Positions 24,451 through 35,043 are shown, counted from the first letter of the stretch. The stretch: DNA of 35,043 bases from Plantactinospora alkalitolerans (GCF_015690345.1 NZ_JADPUN010000254.1:1-35043), one strand, 5' to 3'. Notes: a model not told the origin generated them from the sequence alone. A program made the numbers and translations.

Positions 24451-25986
24451 TCACCGGTGTGCCTCCTGGACGGTGCCCACCGTCGGCGCCGGGTCCTGCT
24501 TGCCGAGGTCCTGCTCCATGGTGGCCTGGACGGCGGGGTTGATGACGTCGGTGACCGGCTTCGGATAGAAGCCGAGCAGCAGCAGCAGCGCGATCAGCGG
24601 GGCGACCACGACCTTCTCCCGGATCGACATGTCGCGCCGCATGCTCTCGACCCCGGCCAGCGCCGGGTTGAGCGTGCCCTGGGTGGTCCGCTGCACCATC
24701 CACAGCACGTAGGCGGCGGCCAGGATGATCCCGGCGGTGGCGACGATCGCGACCGGCTTGTTCACCGTGTACGTGCCGATCAGCACCAGGAACTCGGAGA
24801 TGAACGGCGCCGTACCGGGCAGGGCGAGCGAGGCGAGACCGGCGAAGAACAGCACCCCGGCCAGTACCGGCACCAGCTTCCCGGCCCCACCGAAGTCGGT
24901 GATCAGCGCGGAGTTGCGCCGGGCCACGAACATCCCGACGACCAGGAAGAGCAGGCCGGTCGCGAGGCCGTGGTTGACCATGTAGAGCACCGCACCGGTA
25001 CCGGCCTGGGTGGTGAAGGCGAAGATGCCGACCCCGATGAAGCCGAAGTGCGCGATCGAGGTGTACGACACCAGCCGCTTGAGGTCGTTCTGCCCGACGG
25101 CGAGCAGCGCGGCGTAGATGATGCCGATCAGGGCCAGCGCGATCGCCCAGGGCGCGAACCACTTCGACGCGTCCGGGAACAGCGGCAGGCAGTAGCGCAG
25201 GATGCCGAAGGTGCCGACCTTGTCCATCACGCCGACCAGCAGCGCGGCGGAGCCGGCCGGTGCCGCGCCACCGGCGTCCGGCAGCCAGGTGTGGAACGGG
25301 AAGAACGGCGCCTTGATCGCGAACGCGACGAAGAACCCGAGGAAGAGCCACCGCTCGGTGCCGGTGGAGATGTCGATCTGGGTCAGCGCCTGCCAGTCGA
25401 AGGTCTTGCCGCCGACCACCCAGAGCCCGATCACCGCGGCCAGCATGAACAGGCCGCCGACCAGCGAGTAGAGGAAGAACTTCACCGCCGCGTACTGGCG
25501 CTGGTGGCCGCCGTAGCTGCCGATCAGGAAGTACATCGGGACGAGCATGACCTCGAAGAACACGTAGAACAGGAAGACGTCGGCGGCGGCGAAGACGCCG
25601 ATCATCGTGCACTCGAGGAAGAGCAGCAGCGCGAAGTAGACCGGCACGGAACGCTTCGAGGACTCCGCCTCGTGCCAGGACGCCAGGATCACCACCGGGA
25701 CCAGCAGGGCGATCAGCATCAGCATGACCAGCGCGATGCCGTCGGCGGCAAAGGTGAAGTTGACCCCCCAACGCGGGATCCAGGAGTACGACTCGCGTAG
25801 CTGGAGCCGGTCTCCGCCGGCCTCGAACGCGATCCACATGAAGACGGCGAGCACCAGCACGGCCAGCGACCAGCCGAGCGCGATCCGCTTGGCCAGCTCG
25901 GCCCGGGTGGCCGGCATGAACACCACCACCAGCGCGCCGACCAGCGGCGCGACGGTGAGCACCGAGAGGAAGGGGAAGTCGGACAT
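24451..25986 (-). CDS. nuoM: NADH-quinone oxidoreductase subunit M
   Basis: Second antiporter-like pumping subunit, 511 aa. The conserved Glu145 (FFEVMLVPMYFLIGSYGG) and Lys225 (AFAIKAPFFPFHTWLPDAGG) are in place, and the later GQNDLKRLVSYTSIAHFGF block is intact. ATG 25986 has GGAGGTAAGG upstream. It sits between nuoL (64-bp gap) and nuoN, as expected. No anomaly seen. Confidence 0.97.
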   Translation of the reverse strand: MSDFPFLSVLTVAPLVGALVVVFMPATRAELAKRIALGWSLAVLVLAVFMWIAFEAGGDRLQLRESYSWIPRWGVNFTFAADGIALVMLMLIALLVPVVILASWHEAESSKRSVPVYFALLLFLECTMIGVFAAADVFLFYVFFEVMLVPMYFLIGSYGGHQRQYAAVKFFLYSLVGGLFMLAAVIGLWVVGGKTFDWQALTQIDISTGTERWLFLGFFVAFAIKAPFFPFHTWLPDAGGAAPAGSAALLVGVMDKVGTFGILRYCLPLFPDASKWFAPWAIALALIGIIYAALLAVGQNDLKRLVSYTSIAHFGFIGVGIFAFTTQAGTGAVLYMVNHGLATGLLFLVVGMFVARRNSALITDFGGAGKLVPVLAGVLFFAGLASLALPGTAPFISEFLVLIGTYTVNKPVAIVATAGIILAAAYVLWMVQRTTQGTLNPALAGVESMRRDMSIREKVVVAPLIALLLLLGFYPKPVTDVINPAVQATMEQDLGKQDPAPTVGTVQEAHR

Positions 25987-26050
25987 TATTCGGCCTTACC
26001 TCCGTCGTCAGTGCCCGGTCGGTTGAGGGCGCCCGGTCCCTTGAGGTCGG

Positions 26051-27967
26051 TCACGCCAACCACCCCAGCTGGACCGCCAGGAACGCGGCCACCACCAGTA
26101 CGGCACCGGTCAGCATGGACATCGCGTACGACCGGACGAACCCGGTCTGTAGCCGGCGCAGTCGACCCGAGCCACCGCCCACGGCGGCGGCGAGCGCGTT
26201 GACCAGACCGTCGATCCCCCGGTTGTCCAGGAACACCAGCGCCCGGGTGAGGAAGATGCCCGGCTTCTCGAAGACCGTCTCGTTGAACGCGTCGGTGTAG
26301 AGGTTCCGGCGGGCCGCCCGGACCACCGGACCGGCCGGCTGCTCCTGCAGTGCGGTGCCGTTACGGAACAGCACCCAGGCCAGGCCGGCGCCGATCACCG
26401 TCAGGCCGAGCGACAGCACGGTGATCACGGTGTGCGAGAGCACCGGCTCGTGGTGCTCGCCGTGCCCGAGCACCGGGGTCAGCCAGTCGGCGACCGGGCT
26501 GGCCATCAGCGCGCCGGCCACCACCGAGCCGAGGCCCAGCAGGATCAGCGGCACGGTCATCAGCGCGGGGGACTCGTGCGGGTGGTCGATGTCCTCGGTC
26601 CAGCGCTTCGGGCCGTGGAAGGTCAGCACGAAGAGCCGGGTCATGTAGAAGGCGGTCAGGCCGGCGCCGAGCAGTGCGGCACCGCCGTACAGCCAGGCCG
26701 TCCAGTCGTCACGGGCGAACGCCTCGACGATGATCGGCTCCTTGGTGAAGAAGCCGGAGAACGGCCACATGCCGATGATCGCCAGCCAGCCGAGGCCGAA
26801 GGTGACCCAGGTGACCTTCATGTACCTCGCCAGCCCGCCGAACCGGCGGATGTCCACCTGGTCGGACATCCCGTGCATCACCGAGCCGGCCCCGAGGAAC
26901 ATGTTGGCCTTGAAGAAGCCGTGCGCCAGCAGGTGGATGATGGCCAGCGCGTACGCGCCGCCGCCGAGCCCGACGCCGAGGAACATGTAGCCGATCTGGC
27001 TCACCGTCGACCAGGCGAGGACCCGCTTGATGTCGTCCTTGGCCGCGCCGATGATGCAGCCCATCAGCAGGGTGAGCGCGCCGACGCTGACCACCACGGT
27101 CTGCAGCGTCGGGTCGAGCGAGAAGATCGGGTTGGACCGGGCGATCAGGTAGACGCCGGCGGTCACCATCGTGGCGGCGTGGATCAGCGCCGAGACCGGG
27201 GTCGGGCCCTCCATCGCGTCCGGCAGCCAGGCCTGGAGCGGGAACTGTCCGGACTTGCCGGCCGCGCCGAGCAGCAGCAGGAGGCCCATCACCAGCACCG
27301 TGCCGCCGGCGAGCTGACCCGCGCCGTTGAAGACGTCGGAGAACTGCGTGCTGCCGAGGGTGGCGAACATGATGAAGATCGCGATCGCCAGGCCGGCGTC
27401 GCCGACCCGGTTCATCAGGAACGCCTTCTTGCCGGCGGTCGCCGCGCTCGGCCGGTCGTTCCAGAACGAGATCAGCAGGTACGACGCCAGACCGACGCCC
27501 TCCCAGCCGACGTAGAGCATCACGTAGTTGTTGCCGAGCACCAGCAGCAGCATCGCGGCGACGAACAGGTTGAAGAATCCGAAGAACCGGCGCCGGCCCG
27601 CGTCGTGCCTCATGTACTCGACGGCGTACAGGTGGATCAGGAAGCCGACGCCGGTGATCAGCAGTACGAAGACCGCCGCCAGCGGGTCGAAGAGCAACCC
27701 GAAGTCGACGTGCAGGTCCCCGACCGCGATGAAGTCCCAGAGGGACAGCTCGACCGAGCGGTTCTCCAGGCCACGCAGGCCGATGAAGTAACTCAGGCCG
27801 AGCGCGAAGGTGGCGCCGATGCTGGCCACACCGAGCCAGTGTCCCCACCGGTCGGCACGCCGGCCGAGCAGCAGGAGGATCGCCGCGCTGACCAGCGGGA
27901 TTGCCACCAGCAGCCACACGCTGCCCAGCAACCCCGTGGCGTGGGCGTACTCCACAGAATGTTCCAC
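26051..27967 (-). CDS. nuoL: NADH-quinone oxidoreductase subunit L
   Basis: Distal antiporter-like pumping subunit of complex I, 638 aa, with the C-terminal lateral helix region. Conserved charges include Glu156 (YVGWEGVGLASYLL), Asp190 (MNRVGDAG) and Lys238 (GAAGKSGQFPLQAWLPDAMEG), then AKDDIKRVLAWSTVSQIGYM. GTG 27967 has AGAGGGG upstream and lies 13 bp after the nuoK stop. Length and motifs are normal. Confidence 0.97.
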   Translation of the reverse strand: MEHSVEYAHATGLLGSVWLLVAIPLVSAAILLLLGRRADRWGHWLGVASIGATFALGLSYFIGLRGLENRSVELSLWDFIAVGDLHVDFGLLFDPLAAVFVLLITGVGFLIHLYAVEYMRHDAGRRRFFGFFNLFVAAMLLLVLGNNYVMLYVGWEGVGLASYLLISFWNDRPSAATAGKKAFLMNRVGDAGLAIAIFIMFATLGSTQFSDVFNGAGQLAGGTVLVMGLLLLLGAAGKSGQFPLQAWLPDAMEGPTPVSALIHAATMVTAGVYLIARSNPIFSLDPTLQTVVVSVGALTLLMGCIIGAAKDDIKRVLAWSTVSQIGYMFLGVGLGGGAYALAIIHLLAHGFFKANMFLGAGSVMHGMSDQVDIRRFGGLARYMKVTWVTFGLGWLAIIGMWPFSGFFTKEPIIVEAFARDDWTAWLYGGAALLGAGLTAFYMTRLFVLTFHGPKRWTEDIDHPHESPALMTVPLILLGLGSVVAGALMASPVADWLTPVLGHGEHHEPVLSHTVITVLSLGLTVIGAGLAWVLFRNGTALQEQPAGPVVRAARRNLYTDAFNETVFEKPGIFLTRALVFLDNRGIDGLVNALAAAVGGGSGRLRRLQTGFVRSYAMSMLTGAVLVVAAFLAVQLGWLA

Positions 27968-27980
27968 TGGTGGGCCCCTC

Positions 27981-28298
27981 TTAGTACTTCAACAGGTTGG
28001 CGTCGTCGACACTCGCCGAGCGTCGAGTCCGGAAGATCGTCATGATGATGGCCAGCCCGACCACGACCTCGGCCGCGGCGACCACCATGACGAAGAAGGC
28101 CATGATCTGACCGTTCAGGTCGCCGTTGATCCGGCTGAACGTGACCAACGCGAGGTTGGACGCGTTGAGCATCAGTTCGATGCACATGAAGAGGACCAGC
28201 GCGTTCCGCCGGATGAGCACTCCGACCGCGCCGATGGTGAAGAGCACGCAGGCGAGGATCAGGTAGTGGTTCGGCGATACCGAGAAGAAGTCCGACAT
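27981..28298 (-). CDS. nuoK: NADH-quinone oxidoreductase subunit K
   Basis: Small three-helix membrane subunit, 105 aa, of the proton channel region. The two buried glutamates of the family are Glu41 ([16 protein letters not shown]) and Glu77 ([14 protein letters not shown]). ATG 28298 directly follows the nuoJ stop, with one base between, so translation is coupled. Normal length. Confidence 0.96.
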   Translation of the reverse strand: MSDFFSVSPNHYLILACVLFTIGAVGVLIRRNALVLFMCIELMLNASNLALVTFSRINGDLNGQIMAFFVMVVAAAEVVVGLAIIMTIFRTRRSASVDDANLLKY

Positions 28299-28299
28299 G

Positions 28300-29070
28300 C
28301 TATTTCTCCGTCCCCTTCAGTGCCGTCTCCGAGTCGGACAGCTCGCGGGTCGGCAGGATCTGCGGAACGCTCCGCTCGGTCAGGCCACCGTCGGGCAGCC
28401 GGGCCGGGGTGGCGACCGAGGACGAGGTGGCGTAGACGCCGGGGCCGGGCTTCGGGCCCGGGTAGTTGCCGGGCCGGAACCGGGACCGCATCGTCGCGAT
28501 CTGGTCCATCCGGTCCTCGCGACGGCGTTCGACGTGCGCCAGCACCATCGCGCCGACCGCCGCGGTGATCAGCAGCGCCGAGGTGATCTCGAAGGCGAAG
28601 ACGTACTTCGTGAAGAGCAGCGCGGCGATCCCCTGCACGTTGCCGCCCGCGTTGGCCTGCTCCAGCCCGGCCGCGTCGGCCTGGCCGAGGGCCCGCCACA
28701 TCCCGGTGGCGAGCAGGGCGCCGAAGCCGAGCCCGAGCACGATCGCGGCGATCCGCTGGCCGCGCAGCGTCTCGATCAGGGAGTCCGAGGCGTCCCGGCC
28801 GACCAGCATCAGCACGAAGAGGAACAGCATCATGATGGCGCCGGTGTAGACGATTACCTGCACCATGCCGATGAACGGCCCGGACTGGAGCACGTAGAAC
28901 ACGCCCAGGCAGAGCATGGTCAGCACCAGCCAGAGCGCCGAGTGCACCGCGTTGCGCGCCCACACCATGCCGATCGCGCCGATCAGGGCGAGCGGCGCCA
29001 GGATCCAGAAGGTCACCTGCTCCCCGCCGGTCACCCCACCGGCGGCGGCGAGCACCGATTGCGTCGTCAC
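28300..29070 (-). CDS. nuoJ: NADH-quinone oxidoreductase subunit J
   Basis: Five-helix membrane subunit, 256 aa. The conserved block [47 protein letters not shown] is diagnostic. The C-terminus has an extension of about 80 residues after the last helix ([16 protein letters not shown], then Pro/Gly-rich), common in actinobacterial NuoJ and probably cytosolic. The GTG start at 29070 overlaps the nuoI stop by GTGA. Confidence 0.96.
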   Translation of the reverse strand: MTTQSVLAAAGGVTGGEQVTFWILAPLALIGAIGMVWARNAVHSALWLVLTMLCLGVFYVLQSGPFIGMVQVIVYTGAIMMLFLFVLMLVGRDASDSLIETLRGQRIAAIVLGLGFGALLATGMWRALGQADAAGLEQANAGGNVQGIAALLFTKYVFAFEITSALLITAAVGAMVLAHVERRREDRMDQIATMRSRFRPGNYPGPKPGPGVYATSSSVATPARLPDGGLTERSVPQILPTRELSDSETALKGTEK

Positions 29071-29657
29071 GGCGTGTCTCCCGTCGTACCGGAGCCGTCC
29101 ACCGTGCCGGTCTCGGACCAGGGCGCCCGCTCCGCGCCGGCCGAGGTGCCCGGGTTGGTCAACGCGCCGACGTAGTAGTCCTTCTCGGTGTCACCGAGCC
29201 GCATCGGGTGCGGCGGCTGCTCCATCCCCTGGAGCAGTGGCGCCAGCAACTGCTCCTTGGTGAAGATCAGGTCCTGCCGGTTGTCCCGGGCCAGCTCGTA
29301 CTCGTTGCTCATCGTGAGCGACCGGGTCGGGCAGGCCTCGATGCAGAGTCCGCAGAAGATGCAGCGGGCGTAGTTGATCTGGTACGTGCTGGCGTACCGC
29401 TCACCCGGCGAGAAGCGCTGCTCGTCGGTGTTGTCGCCGCCCTCGACGTAGATCGCGTCCGCCGGGCAGGCCCAGGCGCACAGCTCACAGCCGATGCACT
29501 TCTCCAGCCCGTCCGGATGCCGGTTGAGGATGTGCCGCCCGTGGTAACGGGGAGCGGAGACCGGCGGCTTGAACGGATAGTCGGTGGTGACGACCTTCTT
29601 GAACATGTGCGAGAAGGTGACCCCGAAACCCTTGAAAGAACCGGTGATCGCGCCCAC
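29067..29657 (-). CDS. nuoI: NADH-quinone oxidoreductase subunit I (2x[4Fe-4S])
   Basis: Ferredoxin-like peripheral-arm subunit carrying clusters N6a and N6b near the quinone site, 196 aa. Two CxxCxxCxxxCP motifs are intact: Cys54/57/60/64 and Cys99/102/105/109. The C-terminal tail of about 40 residues is acidic and Gly/Ser/Thr-rich and not part of the fold. GTG 29657, with AAGGAGGTG upstream, starts one base after the nuoH stop. Confidence 0.97.
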   Translation of the reverse strand: MGAITGSFKGFGVTFSHMFKKVVTTDYPFKPPVSAPRYHGRHILNRHPDGLEKCIGCELCAWACPADAIYVEGGDNTDEQRFSPGERYASTYQINYARCIFCGLCIEACPTRSLTMSNEYELARDNRQDLIFTKEQLLAPLLQGMEQPPHPMRLGDTEKDYYVGALTNPGTSAGAERAPWSETGTVDGSGTTGDTP

Positions 29658-29658
29658 G

Positions 29659-31044
29659 TCACACCTCCTTCTCGTCGTGACCGGCGCCGGTGGTGCCCGG
29701 CTGTCCGGCGCCCACGTTGGCCGGCTCTCGCTGCGCGACGGCCCGTTTCGTGCGTGGACTCGGTGGCACCTGTAGATCCATCGGCGGCAGCGGGAAGCTG
29801 CCGGACGGTCGCCGGTTGACCTTCTCCTGCAACGTCCGGGCCGGCGGCTGCTTCTTGGCGGGCCAGAGCAGCGTCACCAGCAGTACGACAAGCACCGCAC
29901 CGGCGATGATCGTGTAGCGGTAGGACTCGCTGATGTCTTCCTTCTGCAGGGTGCGGATTCCGGCCAGCACCAGGATCCAGACCAGGTTGATCGGCAGCAG
30001 GACCTTCCAGCCGAGCCGCATGAACTGGTCGTACCGGAGCCGGGGCAGCGTGCCCCGGAGCCAGATGAAGACGAAGACCAGCGCGATGACCTTGCCCATG
30101 AACCAGAGCAGCGGCCACCAGCCGGAGTTGGCACCGTCCCAGAGGGTGATCGGCCAGGGGGCCCGCCAGCCGCCGAGGAAGAGCGTCGTGGTGACCGCCG
30201 ACATGGTGACCATGGCGACGTACTCGCTGAGCATGAAGAGCGCGAACTTCAGCGAGCTGTACTCCGTCATGAAGCCCGCGACCAGCTCGGACTCGGCCTC
30301 GGGCAGGTCGAACGGCGCCCGGTTCGTCTCGCCGACGGTGGAGATGAAGAAGATGATGAAGCTCGGCAGCAGCAGGATGGCGTACCAGCCCGGGGCCGGC
30401 AGGTCCACCGCGCCGAACAGGTTCAGCCGGGTGCCGTCACCCTGGGCGGCGACGATCCCGCTGGTCGACATGGTGCCGGCGGTCATGAAGACCGCGACGA
30501 TGGACAGGCCCATCGTCACCTCGTACGAGATCATCTGCGCGCTCGACCGCAGACCGCCGAGCAGCGGGTACGTCGACCCGGACGCCCAGCCGCCGAGCAC
30601 GATGCCGTAGACGCCCATCGAGGAGCAGGCCAGCAGCACCAGCACCGCCACCGAGACGTCGGTGACCTGCAACGGGGTCCGCTCGCCGAAGATGCTCACC
30701 ATCGGGCCGAACGGCACCACCGACAGCGCGGTCACCGCGCTGATCACCGAGATGGTCGGCGCGAAGAAGTAGACGACCTTGTCGGCCGCCTTCGGCAGGA
30801 TGTCCTCCTTGAAGGCCATCTTGAGACCGTCGGCGAGGGTCTGGAGCAGGCCGAACGGGCCGATCTGGTTCAGACCGGGCCGCTGCGCCATCCGGGCAAC
30901 CACCCGGCGCTCGAACCAGACGCCCAGCAGGGTGGCCAGCACGGCGAAGACGAAGGCGAACACGATCTTGATCAGGACCAGCCACCACGGATCCTTGCCG
31001 AAGTCCTGAAGCGTCGGGTCCTGGGCCAGATAGGCCAGGTTCAT
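29659..31044 (-). CDS. nuoH: NADH-quinone oxidoreductase subunit H
   Basis: Eight-helix membrane subunit forming part of the quinone chamber, 461 aa. Family blocks [30 protein letters not shown] and [32 protein letters not shown] are intact. A hydrophilic C-terminal extension of about 60 residues includes [12 protein letters not shown], a feature of actinobacterial NuoH. ATG 31044 overlaps the nuoG stop (ATGA); open frame upstream of it is antisense-like noise inside nuoG. Confidence 0.97.
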   Translation of the reverse strand: MNLAYLAQDPTLQDFGKDPWWLVLIKIVFAFVFAVLATLLGVWFERRVVARMAQRPGLNQIGPFGLLQTLADGLKMAFKEDILPKAADKVVYFFAPTISVISAVTALSVVPFGPMVSIFGERTPLQVTDVSVAVLVLLACSSMGVYGIVLGGWASGSTYPLLGGLRSSAQMISYEVTMGLSIVAVFMTAGTMSTSGIVAAQGDGTRLNLFGAVDLPAPGWYAILLLPSFIIFFISTVGETNRAPFDLPEAESELVAGFMTEYSSLKFALFMLSEYVAMVTMSAVTTTLFLGGWRAPWPITLWDGANSGWWPLLWFMGKVIALVFVFIWLRGTLPRLRYDQFMRLGWKVLLPINLVWILVLAGIRTLQKEDISESYRYTIIAGAVLVVLLVTLLWPAKKQPPARTLQEKVNRRPSGSFPLPPMDLQVPPSPRTKRAVAQREPANVGAGQPGTTGAGHDEKEV

Positions 31045-33539
31045 CGGGAACCTCCAGCGCTGGTGATGTTCAGCAGCGGTCCCGGACGACCGGCCACGTC
31101 GGCGGCCGGCTGCCCGGCCCCGACGGTCAGCCGGACGATCGTGCCGGACGCGGCCCCGAGGCTGCGCCGCACGGTCGCGCCGGGCGAGTTGGTGGGCAGC
31201 CAGACCACGCCGTCGGGCATGTCGGTGATCGCCACCGGCAGGGTGAGCGCACCCCGGTCGGTGCCGACGGTGACCGCGTCGCCCTCGGCCACCCCGAGCG
31301 CCTCGGCTGCGGCCTTGCCGAGCCGGACCACCGAGGGCCGGGCCGTGCCGCCGAGGTGCGGGTCGCCCTCGGTCAGGGTGCCGGCGTCGATCAGGTGGTG
31401 CCAGGTGGCGAGGACGGCCTCGCCCGGACCCGGTCGGGCCGGTTCGGCCGGCGCCACGGCCGGTGCGGCGGTCCGGTTGCCCTGGGTCGCCGGCAGGGCG
31501 CCCAGCTCGCGGCGGACGCTGTTCACGTCCCCGGTGCCGAGCTGCACGTCCAGCTGCGCGGCGATCGCGTCGAGCACCCGGCCGTCGGTCATCGCCGGGG
31601 TGTTCAGCACCGCCTCGAAGGTCCGCAGCCGGCCCTCCCAGTCGAGGAAGCTGCCAGCCTTCTCCACCACCGGTGCGACCGGGAAGACCACGTCGGCGCG
31701 GCGGGTGACGGCGCTGTGCCGCAGTTCCAGGCTGACCAGGAAGGGCACCGTGTCCAGCGCCTCGTCGGCCAGTCGGGGGTCGGCCAGGTCGGCCGGGTCG
31801 ACCCCGGCCACGACCAGCGCGCCGAGCGCGCCGGACGCGGCGGCGGCGAGAATTCCGTCGGTGTCCCGGCCGGGCTGGCTCGGGATGACCCCGGCGGCCA
31901 GGTTCCAGGCTCCGGCCAGTTCGGCGCGGGCGGCCGGATCGGTCACCGGGCGTCCGCCGGGGAGCAGGTTCGGCAGGCAACCGGCGTCGACCGCACCACG
32001 GTCCCCGGCACGCCGAGGAACCCAGGCCAACCTGGCGCCGGTACGTTCGGCCAGCTCCGCGGCGGCGGAGAGCCCGCCCGGTACGGTCGCCAACCGCTCG
32101 CCGACCAGCAGCACCGCACCCGGTTGGCGCAGCGCCTCGGCGAGGGGGGCCTCGTCGGCGAGGGCCCGCGCCTCCGCACCGGGTGCGGCGAGGACCACCG
32201 TCGCGCCGAGCTTCGCGAAGCCCCGGGTCACGAACGGCGCCAGGGCGAACACCTTCAGGCCCCGCTTGGAGTACGCCTTCCGCAGCCGCAGGAAGAGGAT
32301 CGGGCACTCCTCCTCGGGCTCGAGTCCGGCGATGACCACGGCCGGCGCCCGCTCGACGTCGGCGTACGTCACCTCGGTCGCCCCGGCCACGGTGCTGGCC
32401 AGGAACTGGGCCTCCTCGGCGGAGACCGGACGGGCCCGGAAGTCGATGTCGTTGCTGGACAGCGCCACCCGGGTGAACTTCGCGTAGGCGTACGCGTCCT
32501 CGACGGTGAGCCGGCCGCCGGTCAGTACGCCGACCCCGTGGCCCGCGTCGCGCGCCTCGCGCAGCCCGTCGGCGGCGAACGCCAGCGCCTCGCTCCAGGA
32601 GGCCTCGCGCAGCTCACCGGTCTTGGCGTCCCGGATCATCGGGTTCATGATCCGCTCGTTGGCCTGGGCGTACCGGAAGCCCCAGCGGCCCTTGTCGCAG
32701 TTCCACTCCTCGTTCACCGCCGCGTCGTCACCGGCCAGCCGGCGGGTGACCTTGCCACGGCGGTGGTCGGTGCGCTGGGCGCAGCCGGCGGAGCAGTGCT
32801 CGCAGACGCTCGGCGTGGAGACCAGGTCGAACGGGCGGGCCCGGAACCGGTACTGGGCGCCGGTCAGCGCGCCGACCGGGCAGATCTGCACCGTGTTGCC
32901 GGAGAAGTACGAGTTGAACGGAACGTCGCCGTCGTCGCCCTCCTCGCCGCCGTAGACCTCGTCCCGGTAGACGTTGATCTCCTCGGCGCTGGACCGGCCC
33001 ATCAGGTCGATGAACTTGTCCCCGGCGATCTCCTCGGAGAACCGGGTGCAGCGCTGGCACAGTACGCACCGCTCCCGGTCGAGCAGCACCTGGCTGGAGA
33101 TGTTGACCGGCTTCTCGTACTCGCGCTTCTGCTCGTGGAAGCGGGTCTCGGGACGTCCGGTCGACATCGCCTGGTTCTGGAGCGGGCACTCGCCGCCCTT
33201 GTCGCACATCGGGCAGTCGAGGGGGTGGTTGACCAGGAGCAGCTCCATGATCCCCTCCTGCGCCTTCTTGGCGACCGGAGAGGTGAGCTGGGTACGGACC
33301 ACCATGCCGTCGGCCACGGCCTGGGTGCAGGAGGCGACCGGCTTGCGCTGGCCCTCCACGTCGACCAGGCACTGCCGGCAGGCGCCGGCCGGCGCGAGCA
33401 GCGGATGGTCGCAGAACCGGGGGATCTCGATGCCGAGCTGTTCGGCGACCCGGATCAGCAGCGCGCCCTTCGGCGCCGTCACCTCGATGCCGTCGATGGT
33501 CAGCGTGACGGTGTCGGTCCGCTTGGCAACGTCCGTCAT
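31041..33539 (-). CDS. nuoG: NADH-quinone oxidoreductase subunit G
   Basis: Largest peripheral subunit, 832 aa, passing electrons through iron-sulfur clusters. Ligands seen: [2Fe-2S] Cys43/54/57/71; N5 His105, Cys109/112/118; the next cubane Cys158/161/164 with Cys220; and an N7-type set, Cys246/249/253 and Cys280. N7 is found only in some bacterial enzymes and is off the main electron path. A molybdopterin-oxidoreductase-like region, degenerate in function, follows to the C-terminus. ATG 33539 has GGAGGGCGG upstream. It starts 55 bp after the nuoF stop. Confidence 0.96.
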   Translation of the reverse strand: MTDVAKRTDTVTLTIDGIEVTAPKGALLIRVAEQLGIEIPRFCDHPLLAPAGACRQCLVDVEGQRKPVASCTQAVADGMVVRTQLTSPVAKKAQEGIMELLLVNHPLDCPMCDKGGECPLQNQAMSTGRPETRFHEQKREYEKPVNISSQVLLDRERCVLCQRCTRFSEEIAGDKFIDLMGRSSAEEINVYRDEVYGGEEGDDGDVPFNSYFSGNTVQICPVGALTGAQYRFRARPFDLVSTPSVCEHCSAGCAQRTDHRRGKVTRRLAGDDAAVNEEWNCDKGRWGFRYAQANERIMNPMIRDAKTGELREASWSEALAFAADGLREARDAGHGVGVLTGGRLTVEDAYAYAKFTRVALSSNDIDFRARPVSAEEAQFLASTVAGATEVTYADVERAPAVVIAGLEPEEECPILFLRLRKAYSKRGLKVFALAPFVTRGFAKLGATVVLAAPGAEARALADEAPLAEALRQPGAVLLVGERLATVPGGLSAAAELAERTGARLAWVPRRAGDRGAVDAGCLPNLLPGGRPVTDPAARAELAGAWNLAAGVIPSQPGRDTDGILAAAASGALGALVVAGVDPADLADPRLADEALDTVPFLVSLELRHSAVTRRADVVFPVAPVVEKAGSFLDWEGRLRTFEAVLNTPAMTDGRVLDAIAAQLDVQLGTGDVNSVRRELGALPATQGNRTAAPAVAPAEPARPGPGEAVLATWHHLIDAGTLTEGDPHLGGTARPSVVRLGKAAAEALGVAEGDAVTVGTDRGALTLPVAITDMPDGVVWLPTNSPGATVRRSLGAASGTIVRLTVGAGQPAADVAGRPGPLLNITSAGGSR

Positions 33540-33555
33540 CAGAGCCGCCCTCCAT

Positions 33556-33594
33556 TCGCGACTGCGGGGCTCGCAAGCTCGCTCCTCGCGCTCA
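33556..33594. repeat. Intergenic motif between nuoF and nuoG, possible dispersed repeat
   Basis: On the minus strand this reads GAGCGCGAGGAGCGAGC, TTGCGAGCCCCGCAGTCGCGA, with GCGAGC twice around TT. It fills most of the nuoF-nuoG gap. From memory it resembles a short motif recurring between genes in Micromonosporaceae. A weaker look-alike lies at 24434-24450 in the nuoM-nuoN gap. Status as a genomic repeat is untested. Confidence 0.4.
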
Positions 33595-34914
33595 TCAATG
33601 CGCCCCTACCAGGGTCTTCTCCGACAGCTTGGGAGCCGTCCGGCCCTCGATGTAGTCGAGGTAGTCCTGCTTGAAGTACTGCAAGGACGAGGTCACCGGG
33701 CTGGTCGCGCCGTCACCGAGGCCGCAGAACGATCGGCCGAGGATGTTGTCGCAGGTGTCCAGCAGGGTGTCCAGGTCCTCGTGGGTGCCCTGACCGGCGA
33801 GGATCCGCCGGTAGGTGCGGACCATCCAGTAGTTGCCCTCCCGACACGGCGTGCACTTGCCGCACGACTCGTGGTGGTAGAACTCCAGCCACCGGTAGGT
33901 GGCGTAGACCGGGCAGTCCTGGTCGGAGAAGATCTGGGTCGCGGTGGTGCCGAGGATCGAGCCGGCCGCCGCCACTCCCTCGAAGTCCAGCGGTACGTCC
34001 AGGTGCTCGGCGGCGAGCAGCGGTGTGGAGGAGCCGCCGGGGGTCCAGAACCGCAGGTTGTGACCGGGCAGCATGCCGCCGGCCAGTTCGATCAGCTCCC
34101 GCAGGGTGATGCCGAGCCCGCACTCGTACTGGCCCGGGTTGGCGATCCGGCCGGAGAGCGAGTAGATCATCGGCCCGGACGACTTCTCCGTGCCCATGGT
34201 CTTCCACCAGGCGGCCCCGCCCAGCACGATGTACGGCACGCTGGCGATGGTGCCGACGTTGTTGACCACGGTCGGGCAGGCGTACAGGCCGTGGGTCGCC
34301 GGGAACGGCGGGCGGAGCCGGGGCTGGCCCCGGAACCCCTCCAGCGAGTCCAGCAGCGCCGTCTCCTCGCCACAGATGTACGCCCCGGCGCCGCTGTGCA
34401 CCACCAGGTCGAGGTCGAAGCCGGTGCCGAGGATGTTCTTGCCGAGGTAGCCGGCCCGGTACGCCTCGTCGACGGCGTTGCGCAGCCGCCGGGCGGCGTG
34501 CACCGCCTCGCCTCGGATGTAGATGTACGCCCGGTTGGCCCGGATCGCGTACGAGGCGATGATGACGCCCTCGACCAGCGAGTGCGGGTCGTGGGTCATC
34601 AGCGGCAGGTCCTTGCAGGTGCCCGGCTCGCCCTCGTCGGCGTTGACCACCAGGTAGTGCGGCTTGCCGTCGCCCTGCGGGATGAAGCCCCACTTGAGTC
34701 CGGTCGGGAAGCCGGCGCCGCCCCGGCCCCGCAGGCCCGAGTCCTTGATGAGCTGGATCAGGTCGTCCGGGTGTGCGGCAAGCGCCTTGCGCAGCGCGGC
34801 GTACCCGTCCAACCGCTGGTAGACGTCGAGTTGCCAGGCGTCCGGCGACAGCCAGCGCTTGGTGAGCACCGGGGTCAGCTTCTCCAGCGTCTCCCGCGAG
34901 GGCGTCGTACTCAC
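33595..34914 (-). CDS. nuoF: NADH-quinone oxidoreductase subunit F (NADH/FMN site)
   Basis: NADH-binding subunit holding FMN and cluster N3, 439 aa. The Gly-rich FMN/NADH loop is [15 protein letters not shown] (63-77), followed by [12 protein letters not shown] (91-102) and [13 protein letters not shown] (181-193). The cluster ligands are Cys351/354/357 ([12 protein letters not shown]) and Cys397 (SFCGLGD). GTG 34914 overlaps the nuoE stop as GTGA, fixing the start. All residues needed for activity appear present. Confidence 0.97.
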   Translation of the reverse strand: MSTTPSRETLEKLTPVLTKRWLSPDAWQLDVYQRLDGYAALRKALAAHPDDLIQLIKDSGLRGRGGAGFPTGLKWGFIPQGDGKPHYLVVNADEGEPGTCKDLPLMTHDPHSLVEGVIIASYAIRANRAYIYIRGEAVHAARRLRNAVDEAYRAGYLGKNILGTGFDLDLVVHSGAGAYICGEETALLDSLEGFRGQPRLRPPFPATHGLYACPTVVNNVGTIASVPYIVLGGAAWWKTMGTEKSSGPMIYSLSGRIANPGQYECGLGITLRELIELAGGMLPGHNLRFWTPGGSSTPLLAAEHLDVPLDFEGVAAAGSILGTTATQIFSDQDCPVYATYRWLEFYHHESCGKCTPCREGNYWMVRTYRRILAGQGTHEDLDTLLDTCDNILGRSFCGLGDGATSPVTSSLQYFKQDYLDYIEGRTAPKLSEKTLVGAH

Positions 34915-35043
34915 TCCTTGGCCTCCTTCAGCGAGCGCTCCTGCGCCCCGTCGCCGTCACCGGCCGGCTTGCCGTCGCTGGCCGGCGGGTTGGCGCCGGC
35001 TCCGGCCGCCTCGGCGGCCCTGGCGTCGGTCGGCCCGGCCGCG
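34911..35043 (-). CDS. nuoE: NADH-quinone oxidoreductase subunit E, 3' fragment
   Basis: Only the last 43 codons are in the window, ending [12 protein letters not shown] before a TGA that overlaps the nuoF start. The segment is Ala/Pro/Gly-rich with no cluster ligands, consistent with the disordered C-terminal extension of actinobacterial NuoE. Assignment rests on position directly before nuoF and on the overlap; the folded [2Fe-2S] domain lies beyond the right edge. Confidence 0.8.
   Translation of the reverse strand, partial: AAGPTDARAAEAAGAGANPPASDGKPAGDGDGAQERSLKEAKE

Noticed and set aside
27810-29175. Long plus-strand frames antisense to nuoJ, nuoK and nuoL
   Set aside because: His/Arg/Glu/Gln-rich antisense translations of conserved membrane protein genes.

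Overview
The window is very GC-rich, uses GTG starts freely, and packs genes into short operons with ATGA/GTGA overlaps. It also carries a type VII secretion (ESX) locus, a PhoP-type PHO box, an ECF sigma/zinc anti-sigma pair and an actinobacterial-style nuo operon ending next to a polyprenyl diphosphate synthase. Together these indicate a chromosomal segment of an actinomycete, most likely Micromonosporaceae. The family assignment is inference from gene content and style. I see no rRNA, tRNA, CRISPR array, insertion sequence, prophage or attachment site.

Layout. (1) 1-5507: the edge of an ESX locus, with a mycosin protease (cut at the left edge), two small WXG100 proteins, EccB and, divergent from EccB, EccE. 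(2) 5661-7081: a GNAT acetyltransferase overlapping a RarD-type permease. (3) 7116-11267: three glycosyltransferases, two in a minus-strand operon and a divergent TarS/TarP-like one, probably acting on a cell-surface glycan. (4) 11279-15001: regulator/target pairs. A TetR repressor is divergent from an ABC-F protein across a perfect 37-bp palindrome, and an XRE/MmyB-like regulator is divergent from a SnoaL-like protein across a smaller palindrome. (5) 15007-18580: an anti-sigma and ECF sigma operon divergent from a Tat-exported PhoX phosphatase with a PHO box in front. (6) 18720-21706: an IclR regulator divergent from an MFS transporter, then a probable lipoprotein. (7) 21759-35043: on the minus strand, nuoE (partial), F, G, H, I, J, K, L, M, N and then a long-chain polyprenyl diphosphate synthase. 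This is respiratory complex I plus, plausibly, the enzyme that makes the menaquinone side chain.

Regulation visible in the DNA: strong hairpins close the mycosin/WXG100, eccE, phoX/iclR and lipoprotein/polyprenyl synthase ends. Candidate operators lie between divergent regulator/target pairs, and a direct-repeat PHO box precedes phoX.

I found no convincing wholly new system. The most interesting items are the TetR/ABC-F module with its large operator, an ECF sigma gene with no canonical start codon where its ribosome binding site and reading frame expect one, the PHO box of phoX, the paired XRE/SnoaL operator, and an 85-bp antisense overlap of two convergent genes.
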